Positions 7,633 to 13,617 of a stretch of 24,205 nucleotides of DNA are shown one piece after another. The stretch's first letter is position 1; every line of letters begins with the position of its first letter. Source of the DNA: Gemmatimonadota bacterium (GTDB lineage: Bacteria; Gemmatimonadota; Gemmatimonadetes; Gemmatimonadales; GWC2-71-9); the NCBI GenBank assembly GCA_003220985.1, contig QHTY01000202.1, positions 1-24,205 of the forward strand, in the 5' to 3' direction. The notes beneath the pieces were generated by a model. The model saw only the letters and a list, made by a program, of their open reading frames with translations. It was not told the DNA's origin and ran no database searches. A program made the translations under genes and the position numbers.

Positions 7633-8499
7633 TCAGTCTGACACGTTCAACGCCGTGTCGAGCTGACGCGGCGGTTTGATGGCAGTGAATCCAGACCGCT
7701 TGGACTTGCGGCCGCGCTGCACCTGCCAGCCGCCATAGAGGGTCTGCAGCGCCTCGGGTGCCAGCGGGATCACCTCGCGATTCTCGTCCGGGGGCGGCAA
7801 CAGGACGTGGACGCCGCCGGACGGAGTCCGAACCTGCAAATCGGCGATCAACGAAGTGCGCTGTTTTGTGCGAAGCGGGACGAGACAACTGGGCGCGATC
7901 ACCACGAGCGCTGGTGTGAGATCCGGAAACCAGCTCCCAAAGTTGATGACTAACGCCTGAAACGCGCCGGCGAGCTGCTCCGTCACCGCCCGGCCTTCCG
8001 CTGCCTCGACCGCCCCGAGATCCTGATCGAGCAGAAATACCTCCGCGTCGTGCGCGGCCAGAAACAGCGCTTCACCAAGCGCCGCGGCTCCCAGGACCAC
8101 GACGATGTCGCGCGGCTCGAGGCGGTTCGCCCACGGAACAATCGGATGCGTGCGATCAAAACCCCAGTGGGTCGGCTCGCGCTGCGCCTCGCGCAACGCC
8201 CGATGCTTCTGGCGCCAGCGCGGGAATGACGGCAGTCGCAGGCGCCGTGCAATGATACGATCGACGTGCTCGAGCAGCAGCACTTCGGTGAGGAGATACT
8301 GGTCTTGGGCGCTCGCCTGCAGCTCGCGCGCGGCTTCATCGCCGATTTTCAGCAGCTCCGCGCGCGGCACCGTGTTCTTGTATTCCTCGAGCCGCTGCAG
8401 AATGAATTCCTGATACTCCTGCTTGAGCGAACGGGGGGCCCGGCGCACCGGCGACATGCCGGTTTTGGTCGCGTGCTCGAACGGCAGGGATGTCAGCAT
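7633..8499 (-). CDS. uncharacterised protein with a Rossmann/methyltransferase-like core
   Basis: The 288-residue protein is not one I can name. An N-terminal helical, charged segment (KQEYQEFILQRLEEY, then LLTEVLLLEHVDRII) is followed by a Rossmann-like strand-loop-helix, VVVLGAAALGEALFLAAHDAEVF, written here in part: VVVLGAAALGEALF. This ends in an acidic residue (LLDQD) as in SAM-binding proteins. A lysine/arginine-rich tail (RGRKSKRS) follows. No catalytic motif is evident. The ATG overlaps the stop of the upstream cation transporter gene by seven bases, so they probably form an operon. A later in-frame ATG (MSPVRR, 42 bases downstream) is a possible start. Most of the upstream open frame is antisense to or overlaps the transporter and was not included. 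Confidence 0.75.
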   Translation of the reverse strand: MLTSLPFEHATKTGMSPVRRAPRSLKQEYQEFILQRLEEYKNTVPRAELLKIGDEAARELQASAQDQYLLTEVLLLEHVDRIIARRLRLPSFPRWRQKHRALREAQREPTHWGFDRTHPIVPWANRLEPRDIVVVLGAAALGEALFLAAHDAEVFLLDQDLGAVEAAEGRAVTEQLAGAFQALVINFGSWFPDLTPALVVIAPSCLVPLRTKQRTSLIADLQVRTPSGGVHVLLPPPDENREVIPLAPEALQTLYGGWQVQRGRKSKRSGFTAIKPPRQLDTALNVSD

Positions 8500-9371
8500 G
8501 GCTCGACGTGCACCGTCACTGCTTCGAGCTCCAGATCCTTCTTTAGCCGCGCTTCGACCGCGTCGGCGATCGCGTGCGCGTCGGCGACATTCGCGGCGGG
8601 ATCGACCGCGATCGTGACCTCGGCGTACCGCGCGCCGGCATTGGCGCCGCGCGAGCGGATGCCGTAGGCGCTCCTCACGCCTTCGACGGCTTGCGCCGTT
8701 TGGCGGATGGTGGGCGCGGGAATCGCGCGCTCGTCGACGAGTACCGGGACTGCGCGCGACAAGATCTGATAGGCGACGCGCACGATGAGCAGCGCGATCA
8801 CGATGGCGATGGCGGGATCGACCCACGTCGCGCCGCGCCGGGCAAACAGCACGCCGATCAGCACCCCGATCGTAATGAAGACATCGGCGCGCGTGTGCGC
8901 GGCGTCCGCGATGAGCAGCTCGCTCGACAGCTCGTGGCCTCGGGCGTTCTCGTACCAGGCCACGAAAATGTTGGTGAGGAGCGTCGCGACGAGGAGCGTG
9001 AGGCCGAGATCGCTGACGTGGATCGCGTGGCCGCCCGACAGCAAATGACCGATGGCGCTGCGCACCAGCTCGAAACAGGTGACCGACAGGAACACCACGA
9101 TCCCCAGCGCGCCCAGCGTTTCGAACTTGCCGTGGCCGTACGGGTGGTCTTCGTCGGGCTCGCGGGCGGCGACGCGGACGACGACGAGCCCCAACACGTT
9201 GTAGACCGCATCGACGGAGGAGTGCACGGCGTCGCCCATGACGGCGAGCGAGCCCGCCAGCATGCCGATGGTGGCTTTGGCGACGAGCACCGCGATGTTC
9301 GCTACGAGCAATCCCGCGAGCACGCGGCGCACGGCGCGGGACCGATCCAGGGCTTTGTCCGGGACGGACAT
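8493..9371 (-). CDS. cation diffusion facilitator (CDF) family divalent metal transporter
   Basis: The 292-residue inner-membrane protein probably exports Zn, Fe, Co, Mn or a similar divalent cation in exchange for protons. The first metal-site segment is DAVHSSVD in TM2. The CDF signature region DHPYGHGKFE follows TM2-3, the second metal-site segment is DAAHTRADVF in TM5, and the C-terminal cytoplasmic dimerisation domain ends at VTVHVEPC. Six hydrophobic segments are visible. I start at the ATG of MSVPDKALD; a TTG 48 bases upstream would add an N-terminus rich in Ser and Lys. The gene runs divergently from sdpR, and the AT-rich 80-bp gap between them holds a strong palindrome that could influence both. 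Metal specificity cannot be read from the sequence. Confidence 0.93.
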   Translation of the reverse strand: MSVPDKALDRSRAVRRVLAGLLVANIAVLVAKATIGMLAGSLAVMGDAVHSSVDAVYNVLGLVVVRVAAREPDEDHPYGHGKFETLGALGIVVFLSVTCFELVRSAIGHLLSGGHAIHVSDLGLTLLVATLLTNIFVAWYENARGHELSSELLIADAAHTRADVFITIGVLIGVLFARRGATWVDPAIAIVIALLIVRVAYQILSRAVPVLVDERAIPAPTIRQTAQAVEGVRSAYGIRSRGANAGARYAEVTIAVDPAANVADAHAIADAVEARLKKDLELEAVTVHVEPC

Positions 9372-9402
9372 GGTGTGCAAGCTTGTGCTAGAGGCTGATT
9401 TA

Positions 9403-9417
9403 GTCAACTTGCTTGAC
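9403..9417. promoter_or_regulatory. small inverted repeat in the CDF-sdpR divergent region
   Basis: GTCAA and TTGAC flank a five-base spacer. The right arm overlaps the TTGACA that could be the -35 element for sdpR. It may be part of the regulator binding region or a chance dyad. Confidence 0.3.
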
Positions 9418-9440
9418 AATATTTAGACAATTGTATAAAT
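9413..9440 (+). promoter_or_regulatory. sdpR promoter
   Basis: A consensus TTGACA -35 is followed after 15 bases by TATAAA. The same stretch could also be read as ATAAAT with a 16-base spacer. Transcription would begin a few bases before the sdpR ATG, giving a very short leader. A TATCTC hexamer five bases before the ATG is an alternative -10. The promoter lies within the palindromic operator, consistent with repression by the product. Confidence 0.6.
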
Positions 9441-9442
9441 AT
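9419..9442. promoter_or_regulatory. 24-bp palindromic operator, probable SdpR binding site
   Basis: The halves ATATTTAGACAA and TTGTATAAATAT are reverse complements except at one pair of positions (G opposite A), so 22 of 24 bases are symmetrical. The dyad spans the spacer and the -10 of the sdpR promoter. ArsR-family dimers bind such dyads, and SdpR of Bacillus subtilis is an autorepressor, so this is the natural operator. It also lies about 50 bases upstream of the divergent CDF transporter gene. Confidence 0.75.
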
Positions 9443-9450
9443 CTCGCCCA

Positions 9451-9723
9451 ATGGACGACTCACTGTTTCGGGCGCTGGCCGACCCCACGCGGCGCAGGAT
9501 CCTCGAGCTGCTGACCGAGAAGGATCGCACTGCGGGGGAGATCGCCGAGCAGTTCCCGATCGCTTTCGCCTCGGTGTCACACCACCTCGGGGTGCTCAAG
9601 GCGGCAAACCTCGTCGCCACAGAGCGCGAAGGCCAGTTCATCCGGTATCGGCTGAATACGACCGTATTCCAGGAAGTCGTGCGGTATTTCATGACCCGTT
9701 TCGGGGGAGAACCCAATGCGTAG
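9451..9723 (+). CDS. sdpR: ArsR-family autorepressor, SdpR-like
   Basis: The 90-residue winged-helix repressor begins LFRALADPTRRRILELL, the standard ArsR opening. The recognition helix region is FASVSHHLGVLKAANLV, and the wing is REGQFIRYRLN. It has no cysteines and no metal-binding ELCVCDL motif, so it is not a metal sensor of the ArsR/SmtB type. The next gene encodes SdpI, which fits the sdpR-sdpI autorepressor/immunity pair described in Bacillus subtilis. There, SdpI bound to toxin sequesters SdpR at the membrane and relieves repression. The two genes overlap by eight bases. No sdpABC toxin genes are in the window. Confidence 0.88.
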   Translation: MDDSLFRALADPTRRRILELLTEKDRTAGEIAEQFPIAFASVSHHLGVLKAANLVATEREGQFIRYRLNTTVFQEVVRYFMTRFGGEPNA

Positions 9724-10354
9724 CCGCTGGTTTGGTCTCGTGATTGCCGTCGTGGCTGTCGCCCTCTCGCTATGGGCGTACCCCCGGCTGCCGCCTAGCG
9801 TGGTCACGCATTGGAGCTTGAACGGCACGCCTGACGGCTATTCGAGCCGGCTGTGGGCACTCGCGATCATCCCGGTCATGCTGGTTATCATGACCGTGAT
9901 CTTCAACGTACTGCCCAAGATCGATCCGCGACACGAGAACTACGTGAAGTTCCTGAGCAGCTACTGGCTCATCGCCAACGCGGTCATCGTGTTTCTACTG
10001 GTGGCGCACGGCCTGATCATCGCGGCGGGTCTGGGCTTCTCGATCAAGATCGACCGCCTGATGCCGCTGGGCATCGGCCTGCTGTTCGTGTTCCTCGGTA
10101 ACTTCCTGACGCGCGTCGAGCCCAACTGGTTCGTCGGCATTCGCACGCCGTGGACGCTCTCGAGTGATACGGTGTGGCGCCGGACGCATCGCACCGGCGG
10201 ATGGGTGTTCGTCATCGGCGGCCTGGTGCTGGCCAGCACCGCACTCCTTCCGCGCGCCGCATTTCTGCCACTGCTGATCGCGACGATCGTGATCATGCCC
10301 GCGATCCCCATCGTCCAGTCCTACGTCCTCTGGAAACGAGAACAATCGAAATAG
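9716..10354 (+). CDS. sdpI: SdpI-family integral membrane immunity protein (DUF1648 plus SdpI domain)
   Basis: The 212-residue protein has six predicted membrane segments. An N-terminal DUF1648 segment contains the hallmark PPSVVTHWSLNGTPDGY between TM1 and TM2. The SdpI segment includes LGNFLTRVEPNWFVGIRTPW, with the characteristic NxxxGIRTPWT and the WRRTHRTGG before TM5. In Bacillus subtilis SdpI confers immunity to the SdpC cannibalism toxin and signals to SdpR. The ATG lies inside the end of sdpR, with a strong GGGGGAG Shine-Dalgarno five bases upstream. It is an orphan here because no toxin gene is adjacent. It may protect against SdpC-like peptides made by neighbours or have an unrelated stress role. 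Confidence 0.9.
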   Translation: MRSRWFGLVIAVVAVALSLWAYPRLPPSVVTHWSLNGTPDGYSSRLWALAIIPVMLVIMTVIFNVLPKIDPRHENYVKFLSSYWLIANAVIVFLLVAHGLIIAAGLGFSIKIDRLMPLGIGLLFVFLGNFLTRVEPNWFVGIRTPWTLSSDTVWRRTHRTGGWVFVIGGLVLASTALLPRAAFLPLLIATIVIMPAIPIVQSYVLWKREQSK

Positions 10355-10356
10355 GA

Positions 10357-10384
10357 GTAGGGGCGCAGCATGCTGCGCCCCTAC
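10357..10384. repeat. perfect 28-bp intergenic palindrome, copy 1
   Basis: GTAGGGGCGCAGCA is followed directly by its exact complement, ending in CCCCTAC. It starts two bases after the sdpI stop codon and ends eight bases before the hydrolase ATG. The transcript would fold into a 14-bp GC-rich hairpin with almost no loop and no following U-tract. A second copy lies just beyond the hydrolase gene. It is probably a dispersed REP-like element acting as a transcription attenuator or mRNA stabiliser. Confidence 0.9.
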
Positions 10385-10392
10385 CAAATCCC

Positions 10393-11361
10393 ATGATCGC
10401 ACTCTACCCCAGTATCCTGGTCGCACTGACGCTACAGAATGCCGACACCACGGCGCCGGCTGTCGCGGTGGAGTCTCCATACACGATTCATAGCGGCGCG
10501 CTCGAGTTGGGCGGGACTCTCACGCTGCCGCGCGGCGCCACGGGACGCATCCCGGTCGCCGTGATCATCGCCGGCTCGGGTCCCACCGACCGCAACGGCA
10601 ATTCGCTGATGGGCATCCGGCCAAACTCCTACGCGCAGCTCGCGTGGCGCCTGGCCGAGCGCGGCATTGCGACGCTGCGCTACGACAAGCGCGGGATGCC
10701 GGGAACCAAGGGCACGTTCGACATGACGAAGATGACGTTGGATGATTTCGCGGCGGATGCACGGGTGGCGGCGGAATCGCTGGCGCACGACGCACGGTTT
10801 TCCCGCGTCGTTCTCCTGGGGCACAGTGAAGGATCCTCGCTCGCGCTTATGGCGGCGCGGCAAGGTCCGCCCGTCGTCGGCGTGATCAGTGTGTCAGGAT
10901 TGGGCCGACCGTTCGGCGTCGTCCTGCGCGAACAACTCACTCGGCAATTCGACAGCGCGACCTTGGTTCGGTACGACACCGCGATGGCGCAGTACCTCCG
11001 CGGCGAGCAGCCCAAGGACGTGCCGCCGCTGCTCGGCGTCCTATTCGTGCCGATCAACCAGACGTTCATGCGATCCCTGTCTGCCTTTGATCCGCCAGGG
11101 GCCATACGTGCCGTGCGGCAACCGGTGCTCATCGTGCAGGGCGGCCGAGACGTGCAGGTAACCGTCGCCGATGCCGAGCGCCTGCGTGCCGCGCGGCCAG
11201 ATGCGCAGCTCGTCGTCGTGCCGCTCGCGAATCATGTGCTGAAACAGACGACTGACACCACGCTGCAAGGTCAAATGCCGACCTATCAGAACCCCACGGT
11301 CCCCATCATGCCGGCCGTGGCGAGCGCAATCGCGGATTGGATTTTGAGGCTGCGATCCTGA
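10393..11361 (+). CDS. alpha/beta hydrolase, probably secreted
   Basis: The 322-residue protein has an alpha/beta-hydrolase fold. The nucleophile is Ser145 in GHSEGSS, the acid is likely Asp253 in GGRDVQV, and the base is His281 in ANHVLK. The oxyanion region reads IIAGSGPTDRNGNS, which is typical of BAAT/S9-like secreted esterase or peptidase relatives. A short hydrophobic leader (MIALYPSILVALTLQ) suggests export. The substrate is unknown. I start at the ATG just downstream of the palindrome; a longer in-frame extension runs back through sdpI and is not credible. No Shine-Dalgarno is visible. The gene is bracketed by two copies of the same palindrome, as if it were a single-gene cassette. 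Confidence 0.85.
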   Translation: MIALYPSILVALTLQNADTTAPAVAVESPYTIHSGALELGGTLTLPRGATGRIPVAVIIAGSGPTDRNGNSLMGIRPNSYAQLAWRLAERGIATLRYDKRGMPGTKGTFDMTKMTLDDFAADARVAAESLAHDARFSRVVLLGHSEGSSLALMAARQGPPVVGVISVSGLGRPFGVVLREQLTRQFDSATLVRYDTAMAQYLRGEQPKDVPPLLGVLFVPINQTFMRSLSAFDPPGAIRAVRQPVLIVQGGRDVQVTVADAERLRAARPDAQLVVVPLANHVLKQTTDTTLQGQMPTYQNPTVPIMPAVASAIADWILRLRS

Positions 11362-11369
11362 CGAAATGG

Positions 11370-11397
11370 GTAGGGGTGCAGCATGCTGCGCCCCTAC
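11370..11397. repeat. 28-bp palindrome, copy 2, also forming the rlmI stop codon
   Basis: This is the same element as the copy before the hydrolase gene, with one change (GTAGGGGTGCAGCA on the left arm), which leaves a G-U pair in one of the two transcripts. It lies between convergent genes. Its right end (CTAC) supplies the TAG stop codon of rlmI on the minus strand, so it could serve as a hairpin for both transcripts. No T-tract follows on either side. Confidence 0.88.
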
Positions 11398-12578
11398 ACA
11401 ACGGCACGCAGCAGCACGCCCTTCAAATAGCCGGTCTCAGGGACATTCAGTAGCTCCGGGTGATCGGCGGACGCACCCGTCGCCGCGACGAACTGGATGC
11501 GGCGGCCCGAGTCACGGGCGGCATCGGCCAGCATCGCGTGGAAGACGTCGCGGCTCACGTGGTAGGAGCATGACGACGTGAAGAGCACGCCACCGTCCGC
11601 CAGGATCTTCATGGCCCGGAGATTGACCTCCTTGTAGCCGGCGACGGCCCGCTCGAGGTTGGCCTTCGTCTTGGCAAAGGCCGGCGGATCGAGCGCGATC
11701 GTGTCGAATTGCTCCCGGCGCCGCTCCAGCTCGCGCAGCAGATCGAACACATTCGCTTCCCGCCAAACGATGTTGGCGATCCCGTTCAGTCGTGCATTCT
11801 CGACGCCGCGCGCCAGCGCCTCGGTGCTCTGGTCTACTGCGAGGACGTCCTTGGCATGACGCGCGAGGTGGAGCGCGAACGAACCGTGATAGGTGAAGAG
11901 ATCGAGCGCGCGGCCGCCGGGGCGGGTATGCTGTCCGACGAGCGCCCGGTTCTCGCGCTGATCGAGGAACGCCCCCGTCTTCTGCCCCGACCAGGGAGCC
12001 GCGAGGTACTTCAATCCATCCTCGACAACCTCCACGACCTCGGGGACCTGGCCCAAGGCCAACACGACTTCCGAAGCCAACCCTTCGTGTCGGCGCACGG
12101 CGGCGTCGTTGCGGAGCAGGATGCCCTCGGGTGCCAGCGCCGCGCTGATGCCGGCGAGGACGTCGGCTCGGGCGGTCTCGAGCCCGGCCGAAAGTAGCTG
12201 CGCGACGATCCACGGTCCGTACTTATCGATGACGAGCGAGGGGAGCCCGTCGGCCTCGGCGTGCACCGCTCGCCACGCCGTCGCGTTGATGCCGTTGCGT
12301 CGAGCGGCCGCGGCCGCAATTCGCTCCGCCCACCAGCGAGCATCAATGGGTTGATCGCCGCGCGTGAGCAGCCGCAGCCGGATCTCGGACGTCGGTGAGT
12401 AGAGGGCTTGCCCCAGGAACTTGCCCTTGCGATCCGTGACCGGAACGATGCCGGGCTTCTTCTCTGGCTCTGCAGCGACGTCGCTGCGATAAATCCACGG
12501 ATGCCCTTGCTTCCAGCGCTCGGCGGCGCGAGCAGTAACTCTGACGGTCGGACGGTCGGACGGTCGGACGGCCGTCAT
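11394..12578 (-). CDS. rlmI: 23S rRNA m5C methyltransferase RlmI-like (PUA domain plus SAM methyltransferase)
   Basis: The 394-residue protein probably methylates a 23S rRNA cytosine (E. coli RlmI acts on C1962). An N-terminal PUA domain (HPWIYRSDV) is followed by the family motif TGAFLDQRENR. The SAM region LDLFTYHGSFALHLA comes next, then ALDPPAFAK, then the catalytic-cysteine region SCSYHVSRD. Length matches the family (about 396). The ATG overlaps the aroH stop by four bases. Codons 2 to 12 consist of four copies of an octamer, and this N-terminal stretch (AVRPSDRPTV) is not conserved in the family; the family-typical part begins at VRVTARAAERW. Its stop codon lies inside an intergenic palindrome. 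Confidence 0.9.
   Translation of the reverse strand: MTAVRPSDRPTVRVTARAAERWKQGHPWIYRSDVAAEPEKKPGIVPVTDRKGKFLGQALYSPTSEIRLRLLTRGDQPIDARWWAERIAAAAARRNGINATAWRAVHAEADGLPSLVIDKYGPWIVAQLLSAGLETARADVLAGISAALAPEGILLRNDAAVRRHEGLASEVVLALGQVPEVVEVVEDGLKYLAAPWSGQKTGAFLDQRENRALVGQHTRPGGRALDLFTYHGSFALHLARHAKDVLAVDQSTEALARGVENARLNGIANIVWREANVFDLLRELERRREQFDTIALDPPAFAKTKANLERAVAGYKEVNLRAMKILADGGVLFTSSCSYHVSRDVFHAMLADAARDSGRRIQFVAATGASADHPELLNVPETGYLKGVLLRAVV
12543..12574. repeat. four tandem octamers in the first codons of rlmI
   Basis: Three exact copies of GACGGTCG are followed by GACGGCCG, and the run ends one base before the bases of the rlmI start codon. On the coding strand they encode RPSDRP-like residues. 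Eight is not a multiple of three, so gain or loss of one copy would shift the frame; three extra copies (24 bp) do not. The word is close to the GGACGGTT unit in the ruvX hairpin. Confidence 0.85.
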
Positions 12579-12943
12579 CGATCTGGTCTCAGCTTGGATG
12601 CCCCTCGTAAGTACATATGTTTGAGGGCGCGCTGAGATTTGGTCGTGTAGAAGTGCAGGAGCACGCGAATGCAGCGTGGCAGTCCCAGCGGCGGGGGTAC
12701 GTCCACCTCTACGCCACCGAGCAGTGGCACGCCGGTCCAACCGAGGCGGCGCGCGGCGCGGGCAGGGTAGTCGGCGGTCAGGTCTGGGGACGACGTGAAG
12801 ATCGCGCTCTCGACGTCGCCGGGCTCAAAACCATTGGCATCACGAAGCGCGGCGAGTAACTCCTCGGTCGCCTCGAGAATCGCTTCACTTGTATTCGCGG
12901 TCGCGGTGGTCGCTCCACGAAGACCGCGCAGGATTTTGGTCAT
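12575..12943 (-). CDS. aroH: monofunctional chorismate mutase, AroH type
   Basis: The 122-residue enzyme converts chorismate to prephenate for phenylalanine and tyrosine synthesis. It is homologous to the trimeric Bacillus subtilis AroH rather than the AroQ fold. It opens LRGLRGATT and has the family segment SSPDLTADYPA. Catalytic residues correspond to Arg9, Glu79, Arg93 (CIRV) and Tyr111 (MYLRGA), and it ends KLRPDR like its homologues (VLRPDL). Length matches the family (about 120-127). Its stop overlaps the rlmI ATG by four bases, so rlmI is translated from the same message. Its own ATG shares two bases with the thiE ATG on the other strand. Confidence 0.95.
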   Translation of the reverse strand: MTKILRGLRGATTATANTSEAILEATEELLAALRDANGFEPGDVESAIFTSSPDLTADYPARAARRLGWTGVPLLGGVEVDVPPPLGLPRCIRVLLHFYTTKSQRALKHMYLRGASKLRPDR

Positions 12944-13565
12944 GGCCCTGGCCGATCAGGTGCGCTTGATGGTGATCACCGATCCCGTTCTCCTCAAGGG
13001 CCGGGATCCGGTCGCTGTGTGCCGCGCCGCGGTGCGGGGCGGGGCCACCATGATTCAGGTGCGCTGGAAAGATGGCGCGCCGGCCGCTGTTTTGGAGTTG
13101 ACCCGGGCGCTCGTCGCGGCGCTGCCGGTGCCCATCCTCGTCAATGATCGCGCCGATATCGCACTAGCCGCTGGGGCCGCCGGCGTTCACTTGGGTTGGG
13201 AAGACCTGCCAGTTGATGCGTTGCGCTCCCACGTGCCAGCGGGGTTCCTGTTGGGGTTGTCTGTCGGCACGCCGGAAGAGGCCTCGCGGGCGGCTGGTCT
13301 GCCTGCGGACTATTGGAGCATCGGGCCGTGTTTTGCCACCGCGAATAAACCTGATGCCGGTTGGGCACTGGGGCCGGCGGGCTTTGGGGCGCTCGCGCAC
13401 CTTGCGCCCGACGGCGTCCCGGTGATCGGAATCGGTGGCATCACGACAGCGAACGCTAGCTTGATCAAAGGCGCTGGAGCGGCGGGTGTTGCAGTGATCG
13501 GTGCGGTGCTGACTGCCCGTGATCCGGAATCCGCGACGCGGGAGCTGAACAGGGCACTTCAGTAA
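12942..13565 (+). CDS. thiE: thiamine phosphate synthase
   Basis: The 207-residue TIM-barrel enzyme joins the HMP pyrophosphate and HET phosphate moieties to form thiamine phosphate. It opens with the standard VITDPVLL, then QVRWKDG, and the substrate-binding VNDRADIALAAGAAGVHLG. Next come IGPCFATANKPDAG (the GPxFxTxxK-type motif) and VIGIGGIT near the end. An AGGA Shine-Dalgarno lies eight bases before the ATG, inside the aroH coding sequence, which supports this start; a GTG 18 bases and an ATG 27 bases downstream are alternatives. No TPP riboswitch (THI box) was seen upstream, where the DNA is aroH coding sequence. No other thiamine genes are in the window. Confidence 0.93.
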   Translation: MALADQVRLMVITDPVLLKGRDPVAVCRAAVRGGATMIQVRWKDGAPAAVLELTRALVAALPVPILVNDRADIALAAGAAGVHLGWEDLPVDALRSHVPAGFLLGLSVGTPEEASRAAGLPADYWSIGPCFATANKPDAGWALGPAGFGALAHLAPDGVPVIGIGGITTANASLIKGAGAAGVAVIGAVLTARDPESATRELNRALQ

Positions 13566-13617
13566 CCCCTACCGCCCCCTACCCCCCCTTACCGCCCCTT
13601 ACCGCCCCTTACCGCCG
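13565..13617. repeat. degenerate 10-bp tandem repeat between convergent thiE and mltG
   Basis: The unit ACCGCCCCTT or a close variant (ACCGCCCCCT, ACCCCCCCTT) is repeated about five times in exact 10-base phase. It begins at the thiE stop codon, and the mltG stop codon falls within it. One strand is almost purely pyrimidine with A at fixed positions. It fills the whole intergenic gap. Confidence 0.85.

Noticed and set aside
9451..9723. SdpR-like protein as a metal sensor controlling the CDF gene
   Set aside because: It has no cysteines or metal-site motif, and its partner is sdpI. Shared control of the CDF gene through the common gap remains possible but is not supported by the protein.
9716..10393. 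A SdpC-type toxin gene next to sdpI
   Set aside because: The next gene is an alpha/beta hydrolase with a Ser-Asp-His triad and is separated by a palindrome; no small secreted toxin frame was found.
12795..12941. An N-terminal extension of thiE
   Set aside because: The extension lies wholly antisense to aroH, has no ThiE similarity, and the ATG at the aroH junction has its own Shine-Dalgarno.
12700..12941. TPP riboswitch upstream of thiE
   Set aside because: The upstream DNA is aroH coding sequence and the conserved CUGAGA and ACCUGA-type elements were not seen in order.
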